10,183 bases of DNA from Helicobacteraceae bacterium (lineage in GTDB: Bacteria > Campylobacterota > Campylobacteria > Campylobacterales > Sulfurimonadaceae): assembly GCA_030596305.1 (NCBI GenBank), contig JAUVKK010000013.1, forward strand, positions 1-10,183, read 5' to 3'. Every line of letters starts with the position of its first letter. Position 1 is the first letter of the stretch. The notes under the pieces are model-generated. The model saw nothing but the letters and a program-made list of their open reading frames with translations. It was not told the DNA's origin and made no database searches. A program made the position numbers and the translations under genes. Below are positions 5,659-10,183 of the stretch, one piece after another.

Positions 5659-6117
5659 ATGATGAAGAAGTATTCTCTGCTTATCTTTTTTTTTCTTTTT
5701 TCACATCTGACGCTCTTTGCTACAACCCCCTATAACCTGGAAGGGATCAAGGCGTTAAACGTCTTGGTACTTGATCAAAGCGGAACCACCTCCCCTCAAC
5801 TCCAAGAGAGACTGTCAAAAGCGTTGAAAAGCAAGCTTGAGGCCAATGGTATCGAGAGTAAAAAAGACGGTGTCGGTGCCCTGTTTGTAAAGATAACCTC
5901 GACTAAAGTCGGTAAAGTAACGGTTGCCTACATCAACCTTGGCATCGGTGAAGAAGCAGAGATAGTTCGTTCATCCAAAGTCAAAAGTTTTGTGCTGACC
6001 TACAGCTTTGATGATATGATCGAGAGTGAAAATGCAGATGCTGATGTCTATGACTCGGTGATGAATTTTTTGATCGAAGAGTTTTTGGAGCAGTATCATG
6101 AAGATAATGAAGAGTAA
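5659..6117 (+). CDS. Exported protein of unknown function
   Basis: I do not recognise this 152-residue protein. Residues 1-21 are a classical signal peptide: two lysines, a run of Leu/Ile/Phe, and a likely cleavage after LFA (Ala21), with no lipobox cysteine, so a soluble periplasmic product is predicted. The mature part reads as alternating strands and helices: a strand LNVLVLD, a helix around 47-63, two hydrophobic strands ALFVKIT and KVTVAYINLGIG, then an acidic C-terminal helix ending EDNEE. Two adjacent ATGs (5659 and 5662) compete; the second has the better seven-base distance from the GAGGG ribosome site. A T9-C-T6 tract at 5686-5701 encodes the Phe-rich core. It is first in a four-gene run with only nine bases to the next gene. 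Confidence 0.75.
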   Translation: MMKKYSLLIFFFLFSHLTLFATTPYNLEGIKALNVLVLDQSGTTSPQLQERLSKALKSKLEANGIESKKDGVGALFVKITSTKVGKVTVAYINLGIGEEAEIVRSSKVKSFVLTYSFDDMIESENADADVYDSVMNFLIEEFLEQYHEDNEE

Positions 6118-6126
6118 GGGTCTGCG

Positions 6127-6735
6127 ATGAGCATACAAAACATGTGGAATGAGAAGTTCTCAAGAGAAGGGTTTTTATATGGTAAAGAGCCTAATGCCTT
6201 TTTAGCGAACAATGAGCACCTTCTAAGCCCAAACAGCAAGGTTTTGATGTTGGGTGAAGGTGAAGGTAGAACAGCGTGTTATATGGCGTTTAATGGCCAT
6301 GAAGTGGCTGCTTTGGATGCATCTGATGTTGGCTTGGATAAAACAAGAGCGTTAGCAAAAGAGGCCGGTGTTGAGATCGAGACCATACATGCTGATCTGA
6401 GTGAGTGGCGGAGCGAGCAGAAGTATAACGGGGTGTTGACCTCATTTTTACATCTGCCGGAGCCATTGCGAACAGAGGCTTTCTCTCATGCTTTGGACAC
6501 GGTGGAGAGCGGCGGCTATTTTATGGGGGAGTTTTTCTCTCTGAAACAGCTTTCTCGGGACTCAGGCGGTCCAAAGATGCCTGAGCTGCTCTACACACTT
6601 GAGTCCGTTGAAAAGATCTTTGATCGTGATGATGTGAAGATCATCAAACTTGAGGAGTGTGTTGACCACCTCTCAGAAGGCAGCGGACACCAGGGTGACG
6701 CAGAACTGATCCGTGTGATCGCACAAAAACTATAG
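6127..6735 (+). CDS. Class I SAM-dependent methyltransferase (methyltransferase-domain family, TehB-like)
   Basis: A soluble 202-residue Rossmann-fold methyltransferase of unknown substrate. Motif I is VLMLGEGEGRTA at 39-50, where the Glu-rich GEGEGR replaces the more usual GxGxG, and the motif II acidic residue is Asp64 in ALDAS. DLSEW at 90-94 fits the adenine-pocket motif and VLTSFLHLP the motif IV region. The N-terminus MWNEKFSREGFLYGKEPN resembles small methyltransferases annotated as TehB or tellurite/thiopurine types, but that is not enough to assign a substrate. The C-terminus has a His-containing HLSEGSGHQGD loop. ATG at 6127 has AAGGG about seven bases upstream. Tight spacing on both sides (nine bases before and after) places it in the same transcript as the acyl-CoA ligase. 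Confidence 0.83.
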   Translation: MSIQNMWNEKFSREGFLYGKEPNAFLANNEHLLSPNSKVLMLGEGEGRTACYMAFNGHEVAALDASDVGLDKTRALAKEAGVEIETIHADLSEWRSEQKYNGVLTSFLHLPEPLRTEAFSHALDTVESGGYFMGEFFSLKQLSRDSGGPKMPELLYTLESVEKIFDRDDVKIIKLEECVDHLSEGSGHQGDAELIRVIAQKL

Positions 6736-6744
6736 GAAAAAACC

Positions 6745-8451
6745 ATGAGTAAGCCATTTATTGAACTACCGACATTGACACTAAAAGCACTTTTTGAGAA
6801 CAGTATAGAGAGTTATGGTGATAAGCTGGCCATGCGTGTTGTCGACGAGGAAGGTATGAGCTATGCAGAATTTGGAGCGAAGGTCAAAGAGGTTCAGTCA
6901 ATGCTGCTCGACTATGGAGTCCGTAAAGGTGACAAAGTCGCGATCTACAGTACCAACACGCCGAACTGGCCGGTGGTCTATTTCGCTGTGACGACCATGG
7001 GTGCTGTCATCGTCCCTATTTTACCGGACTTTCACACCTCTGAAGCGATGCACATTGCTGAACACGCTGAATGCAAGGCAGCCTTTGTATCGCAAAAACT
7101 GTTCGAGACGATGTTGGACGAGATACAGCCGCCAGAGATGAACCTTCTTGTTGTGCTTGATGACTTAACGATCCTGGAAAAGTTGTCTACGCGTTCAAAA
7201 GTCGAGAAGGTGATGCAAAAAGGTGGGGACCAGCTTAACAAAGCAATGGAAAAGCTTGGAAAAGATAGTTATGAAGTAGGCGAAGAGGACCTTGCTGCCA
7301 TTATCTACACCTCCGGTACAACAGGCAGCTCCAAAGGTGTTATGCTGACACATAAAAACCTCACTTTTGATGCATCAGCCGGTCAATACCTTGTCGATAT
7401 CTTTCCCGAAGACCGTTTTCTCTCTATTTTGCCTCTTGCACATACCTATGAGTGTACGGTAGGGATGATCATTCCTATTTTAAACGGTGCATCGATCCAC
7501 TACATCACCAAACCGCCAACCCCGTCGATCCTGATCAAAGCTATGGGCAAGGTCCACCCTACTTTTATGTTGAGTGTCCCTCTTGTTATTGAGAAGATCT
7601 ATAAAAACAAGATTCAGCCAAACTTCCAGAAGAACTTCCTGATCCGTTCGCTTTATGCCGTTCCGTTTGTACGTAAAAAGCTGAACAAAATAGCGGGTAA
7701 AAAACTGATGGAGACCTTTGGAGGCGAAATCAAGTTCTTTGGTGTCGGCGGAGGCGGGATCTCTCCCCACGTTGAGTTCTTTTTACGTGAGGCAGAGTTT
7801 CCATACTGTATCGGTTACGGCCTGACAGAGACGGCACCGCTGTTAGCAGGAACAAATCCAAGTCTTACCAAGTATAAAGCGATCGGTCCTATTATTCCCG
7901 GTGTTGAAGCAGAACTTCGTGACAAAAATGCAGATGGAAGCGGTACCTTGTGGGTCAAGGGTGCCAATATTATGAGAGGGTATTACAAAGATCCGGAAAA
8001 GACTGCTGAAGTGATCGACGAAAACGGCTGGTTCAACACCGAAGATATCGGCTATTTTGACGAAGATGGTTACTTCTTTATGAGTGGGCGTGCAAAAAAC
8101 ATCATTGTAGGTGCTTCAGGCAAGAACATCTACCCAGAGCAGATAGAAGCAGCTATCAATGCACATGAACTTGTCGCTGATTCACTTGTATATGACGATA
8201 ATGGCACACTTGCCGCAAGGATCTATCTTGATCCTGAGAAATTGGGTGCTTATTTTGGAGTGACTTCCAAATCTGAGACTAAGATGCAAGAGAAGATCCA
8301 AAAACTTTTAGAAGAGATCCGTCTGGGTGTCAACGAGAATGTCTCCTCTTTCTCACGTATCCGTAAAGTCATTGAGCAGCGCGAAGAGTTTGTCAAAACA
8401 CCGACCAAGAAGATCAAGCGTTACCTATACGTAGAGGCAAAGAAAAAGTAG
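6745..8451 (+). CDS. Long-chain acyl-CoA synthetase (AMP-dependent synthetase and ligase)
   Basis: An ANL-superfamily enzyme of 568 residues that activates a carboxylic acid with ATP to an acyl-adenylate and then to acyl-CoA. The P-loop YTSGTTGSSKGVMLTH is at 188-203, the A5 motif GYGLTETAPL at 357-366, the A7 region GWFNTEDIGYFDEDGYFFMSGR at 428-449 with Asp434 and Arg449, and GKNIYPEQIE at 459-468. A C-terminal Lys-rich TPTKKIKRYLY carries the candidate catalytic lysine. The overall layout resembles FadD-like and eukaryotic-type long-chain ligases more than acetyl-CoA synthetase. AGGA overlapping the previous stop lies seven bases before the ATG. The stop TAG shares its G with the GTG start of the next gene. 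Chain-length preference is not readable, and the enzyme may serve lipid salvage rather than degradation, as beta-oxidation genes are not seen here. Confidence 0.9.
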   Translation: MSKPFIELPTLTLKALFENSIESYGDKLAMRVVDEEGMSYAEFGAKVKEVQSMLLDYGVRKGDKVAIYSTNTPNWPVVYFAVTTMGAVIVPILPDFHTSEAMHIAEHAECKAAFVSQKLFETMLDEIQPPEMNLLVVLDDLTILEKLSTRSKVEKVMQKGGDQLNKAMEKLGKDSYEVGEEDLAAIIYTSGTTGSSKGVMLTHKNLTFDASAGQYLVDIFPEDRFLSILPLAHTYECTVGMIIPILNGASIHYITKPPTPSILIKAMGKVHPTFMLSVPLVIEKIYKNKIQPNFQKNFLIRSLYAVPFVRKKLNKIAGKKLMETFGGEIKFFGVGGGGISPHVEFFLREAEFPYCIGYGLTETAPLLAGTNPSLTKYKAIGPIIPGVEAELRDKNADGSGTLWVKGANIMRGYYKDPEKTAEVIDENGWFNTEDIGYFDEDGYFFMSGRAKNIIVGASGKNIYPEQIEAAINAHELVADSLVYDDNGTLAARIYLDPEKLGAYFGVTSKSETKMQEKIQKLLEEIRLGVNENVSSFSRIRKVIEQREEFVKTPTKKIKRYLYVEAKKK

Positions 8452-8894
8452 TGCCGAAGTCGATTCTTTTTGTCTGTCTGGGCAATATCTGCCGCTCTCC
8501 GCTGGCAGAAGGCATTGCCAAGCAGATCGCTGACAAACGCGGTTTGAATATAAAGATCGATTCATGTGGAACAGGAAGCTGGCATGTGGGTGAAGCCCCG
8601 TGTGACGACGCTATACGCGTTGCTAAAGAGCACAGCTTGGACATATCAATGCTGCGCGCCAGACAAGTTACAAAAGATGATCTTGCTAGGTTTGAGCTTG
8701 TTATTGCCCTCGATGATAAAAACCTGCATGATCTTCAAGTAATGGGCGGACAAAACATTTACAAACTAGGCAGTTACGGTTATAACAACGAGGATGTCCC
8801 TGACCCTTACTTCTTTCCCGGTTATGAAGGGTTTGACAAGGTCTATGAGATGATCGAGACTTGTGTGACTAACTTGTTAAATGAGAAGCGTTAA
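8451..8894 (+). CDS. Low-molecular-weight protein-tyrosine phosphatase
   Basis: A 147-residue cytoplasmic phosphatase acting on phosphotyrosine or small aryl phosphates. The signature loop CLGNICRS is at 9-16 with nucleophile Cys9 and Arg15. The general acid is Asp118 in VPDPYF, and the GTGSWHVGEAPCDD region at 40-53 is typical. Everything needed for catalysis is present and the length is normal. The start is GTG at 8451, one base inside the preceding stop (TAGTG); the nearest GAGG lies 13 bases upstream, so initiation probably relies on coupling. In many bacteria such enzymes work with tyrosine kinases in capsule or exopolysaccharide control, but no kinase or polysaccharide gene is present here, so its partner is unknown. 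A housekeeping metabolic phosphatase role is an alternative. Confidence 0.92.
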   Translation: MPKSILFVCLGNICRSPLAEGIAKQIADKRGLNIKIDSCGTGSWHVGEAPCDDAIRVAKEHSLDISMLRARQVTKDDLARFELVIALDDKNLHDLQVMGGQNIYKLGSYGYNNEDVPDPYFFPGYEGFDKVYEMIETCVTNLLNEKR

Positions 8895-9006
8895 GATTAG
8901 CTGTTCTCTACTCTCTACCCTTTTCTAGCATATCTTTTTATTCCTACACTATTTCCACATTTTTATCTTTTACACTTCTTCTACAAACAAAATAGAAGGG
9001 TCTGTT

Positions 9007-9170
9007 ATGAAACATGCATATTTGACAAAAGAAGAGATCGGTAGTGCGTACCAACTTGGTGGGATTACGGTTAGAGAGGTCTGTTAGTAGACCTGGAACG
9101 ATGTGCTATGAGAGCACAAGCCTTGGTTCATGCAGCCGCAAAACAGAATGCATCAAAGGAGATATTATGA
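9007..9170 (+). pseudogene. Frameshifted first copy of a small tandem gene family
   Basis: An ATG at 9007 with GAAGGG six bases upstream begins MKHAYLTKEEIGSAYQLGG, then stops at TAG 9085-9087 after 26 codons. The other plus frame opens at 9075 and encodes VDLERCAMRAQALVHAAAK to a TGA at 9168-9170. Together these parallel the downstream gene: MKH.YLT.EEI at the start, G.IT in the middle and LE(R/K)CA in the second half. Aligned to it, this copy lacks about seven bases (or one base plus two codons) around 9075-9087. The stop of the second frame overlaps the next gene's start as ATGA, strong evidence that the two halves were once one gene. No canonical slippery heptamer is present, so programmed frameshifting is unlikely; a sequencing error is possible. 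Confidence 0.65.
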
Positions 9171-9325
9171 AACATATGTATCTAACACAAGAAGAGATCC
9201 ATAAGTCATTAGTAGCCGGTAAAATTACCTATAAAAAAGCGTTTGAATTAACAGCTGTTTTAGAGAAATGTGCCAAATCTTTAGCTGTACGTCATGGTAA
9301 CGTGATACTTCACAAAGTTGCTTAG
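9167..9325 (+). CDS. Small protein of unknown function, intact tandem paralogue
   Basis: A 52-residue protein beginning MKHMYLTQEEIHKSLVAGK and ending HGNVILHKVA. A strong AAAGGAG (9155-9161) sits five bases before the ATG at 9167; longer in-frame extension to 9044 would run through the upstream copy in the wrong frame and is rejected. About 12 of the first 22 residues match the upstream broken copy, so the pair arose by tandem duplication. Predicted content is mainly two helices around a short GKIT turn with a basic surface, compatible with a small DNA- or protein-binding module, but I do not recognise the family. No signal peptide or membrane segment. It converges on the next gene with a four-base gap. 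Confidence 0.7.
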   Translation: MKHMYLTQEEIHKSLVAGKITYKKAFELTAVLEKCAKSLAVRHGNVILHKVA

Positions 9326-9329
9326 CGGC

Positions 9330-9704
9330 TCAATTAGTACTAAAAGGGCGCTCTTCATATTTAAGAGTTGTCCCTATAAGATAAAGGCCGGCACTTTTTA
9401 TAGCTTCCATGGAGTTATAGTTGCCAACGCCGACAGCGCAGGTATCACCTTCAAATAGAATACTTACTCCCTCACTCATATCCACTAACGAAAGTTTATC
9501 GTCTTCGATCAGGTGTGCATCACTGACCCCATCGACTTCAAACGCGATATTGATCCAGTCATACCCACGATTTTTGTCTTGAACAGAGAGTTCAATGGTA
9601 AAGTTCAGAGGGGAGTTCATGGTTACTGTATAAAGTTCACCATCGATGGCGTTATCAATACGTGTTAATAGTTCAGGGGTTTTGTTAGCGAGTAGAGGTT
9701 TCAT
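9330..9704 (-). CDS. Protein of unknown function (orphan)
   Basis: A soluble acidic protein of 124 residues from the preferred start. A GTG at 9713 would add three residues (MNL), but the ATG at 9704 has AGGTG six bases upstream on the minus strand, and that GTG is itself part of the ribosome site. The sequence MKPLLANKTPELLTRIDNAIDGEL is helical, followed by many strand-forming stretches: YTVTMNSPLNFTIELSV, YDWINIAFEVDGV and VSILFEGDTCAVGVGNY, then the helix SMEAIKSAGLYLIG. A compact alpha/beta or beta-sandwich fold is plausible. No signal peptide, catalytic motif or metal cluster is evident. It lies downstream of nrdA on the same strand with 116 bases between, including a dRS3-like repeat, and may be transcribed by read-through since no clear promoter is seen. 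Confidence 0.7.
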   Translation of the reverse strand: MKPLLANKTPELLTRIDNAIDGELYTVTMNSPLNFTIELSVQDKNRGYDWINIAFEVDGVSDAHLIEDDKLSLVDMSEGVSILFEGDTCAVGVGNYNSMEAIKSAGLYLIGTTLKYEERPFSTN

Positions 9705-9739
9705 GAGATTCACCTGTTAGGATAAGTTGCAATACTGTC

Positions 9740-9759
9740 ATTCCTGCATAGGCAGGAAT
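9740..9759. repeat. dRS3-like 20-bp inverted repeat, copy 2
   Basis: ATTCCTGC-ATAG-GCAGGAAT is a perfect 8-bp stem with a four-base loop, 20 bp overall, in the context CTGTCATTCCT...GGAATC shared with copy 1 at 1953-1972. It lies between nrdA and the orphan gene. No T-tract follows on either strand, so it is not a standard terminator, though it could stabilise or end a transcript by another route. Confidence 0.6.
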
Positions 9760-9820
9760 CAACGAGTTACTTGTGTCATACTATTAAGTTATTCAATTAC
9801 GTTAGAACTGCTGACCGTTT

Positions 9821-10183
9821 TTACTGACAGCCTACACACTCCATTGAGCGGTCTTCAACATCATTGTTAGCTTCTGGTGATTGTGAACGCAGGTAGTAAG
9901 TCGACTTGATACCCAGTTTCCATGCCAGCATGTAGATGTCGTTCAGGTACTTACCGCTTGCTTTATCAAGGGTGATAAAGATGTTAAGACTCTGTCCCTG
10001 GTCGATCCACTTTTGACGGATTGCACCGGCTTTGATAAGGATACGCTGATCAAGATCATAAGCCGGTGTATAGTAAGACCATGTCTCAGGGCTCAATTTA
10101 GGCACAACAACAGGAATCAGACCACTAAGGTTCTCTTCGTACCATTTACGCTTATAAACAGGCTCTATGGCTTGTGTAGTACC
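9821..10183 (-). CDS. nrdA: Class Ia ribonucleoside-diphosphate reductase, alpha (catalytic) subunit, C-terminal part
   Basis: NrdA binds the nucleotide substrate and effectors and carries the redox cysteines; with NrdB it makes dNDPs. The frame is open from the window edge at 10183 to the TAA at 9821-9823, giving the last 120 residues of a protein usually near 760-800. Seen are TTQAIEPVYKRKWYEENLSG, RQKWIDQGQSLNIFI, the substrate/radical-path region MLAWKLGIKSTYYLRS (whose Tyr-Tyr pair matches the radical-transfer tyrosines of E. coli NrdA), and the C-terminal CVGCQ, the mobile cysteine pair that re-reduces the active site from thioredoxin. The GTG at 10105 lies inside conserved sequence and is not a start. 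Its partner nrdB lies 5.6 kb away on the opposite strand. Confidence 0.93.
   Translation of the reverse strand, partial: GTTQAIEPVYKRKWYEENLSGLIPVVVPKLSPETWSYYTPAYDLDQRILIKAGAIRQKWIDQGQSLNIFITLDKASGKYLNDIYMLAWKLGIKSTYYLRSQSPEANNDVEDRSMECVGCQ

Noticed and set aside
7480..7770. 96-codon minus-strand frame inside the acyl-CoA ligase gene
   Set aside because: It is antisense to conserved ligase sequence, and the sense frame carries all family motifs.
8975..8998. CTTCTA...TAGAAG hairpin after the phosphatase gene as a terminator
   Set aside because: The stem is six AT-rich pairs, has no T-tract after it, and lies on top of the ribosome site of the next small gene.
9044..9166. Upstream GTG-started extension of the intact small gene
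   Set aside because: The extension translates the first tandem copy in a frame unrelated to the family, while the ATG at 9167 has a strong AAAGGAG and aligns with the start of the paralogue.
1..10183. CRISPR array, tRNA, rRNA, integrase or transposase, toxin-antitoxin or defence cluster
   Set aside because: No regularly spaced repeats, no tRNA cloverleaf or rRNA sequence recognised, and no protein with motifs of these classes. The small pair at 9007-9325 is too poorly characterised to be called a toxin-antitoxin system.

Overview
The window reads as chromosomal DNA of a campylobacterotal (epsilonproteobacterial) bacterium, probably a free-living Sulfurimonas- or Sulfurovum-type organism. The evidence is the Helicobacter/Campylobacter-type malate:quinone oxidoreductase tail, the class Ia ribonucleotide reductase with nrdA and nrdB at separate sites, the nrdB-to-pcm neighbourhood also found in Helicobacter and Campylobacter, moderately AT-rich DNA, and promoters that rely on a good -10 box with a weak or absent -35. 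This placement rests on family knowledge and was not tested by search.

Layout. Bases 1-626 are the 3' end of mqo. An SGNH/GDSL hydrolase gene (661-1284) follows on the same strand and overlaps, tail to tail, a HAD phosphatase gene on the minus strand (1279-1908). The HAD gene has an extended -10 box so close to its ATG that a leaderless mRNA is expected. Bases 1909-2524 hold no gene I can support. They contain a cluster of inverted repeats: a dRS3-like 20-mer, a 16-bp palindrome and related A/T-rich hairpins at both ends, which together look like a dispersed repeat or small non-autonomous element. An RDD membrane protein gene (2525-2944, minus) is divergent from nrdB (3182-4210), with promoters and two dyads between them.

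The plus-strand run nrdB, nitrilase-family hydrolase, pcm (3182-5575) is tightly overlapped, and two of its genes use TTG starts. A second promoter near 5606-5634 serves a compact run: an exported protein of unknown function, a SAM methyltransferase, a long-chain acyl-CoA ligase and a low-molecular-weight phosphotyrosine phosphatase (5659-8894).

Bases 8985-9325 carry two tandem copies of a small unknown gene family. The first copy is broken by a frameshift, yet the stop of its shifted frame still overlaps the start of the intact second copy as ATGA. A minus-strand orphan gene (9330-9704) and a dRS3-like hairpin follow. The window ends in the 3' part of nrdA (9821-10183, minus), so the two subunits of one enzyme sit about 5.6 kb apart on opposite strands.

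Most genes are ordinary housekeeping functions: quinone-linked malate oxidation, dNTP synthesis, protein-damage repair and acyl-CoA formation. The parts that deserve a second look are the structured intergenic region 1950-2506, the leaderless HAD promoter, the broken tandem small genes at 9007-9325, and the dyads upstream of nrdB. I found no CRISPR array, tRNA, rRNA, transposase or convincing new defence system.
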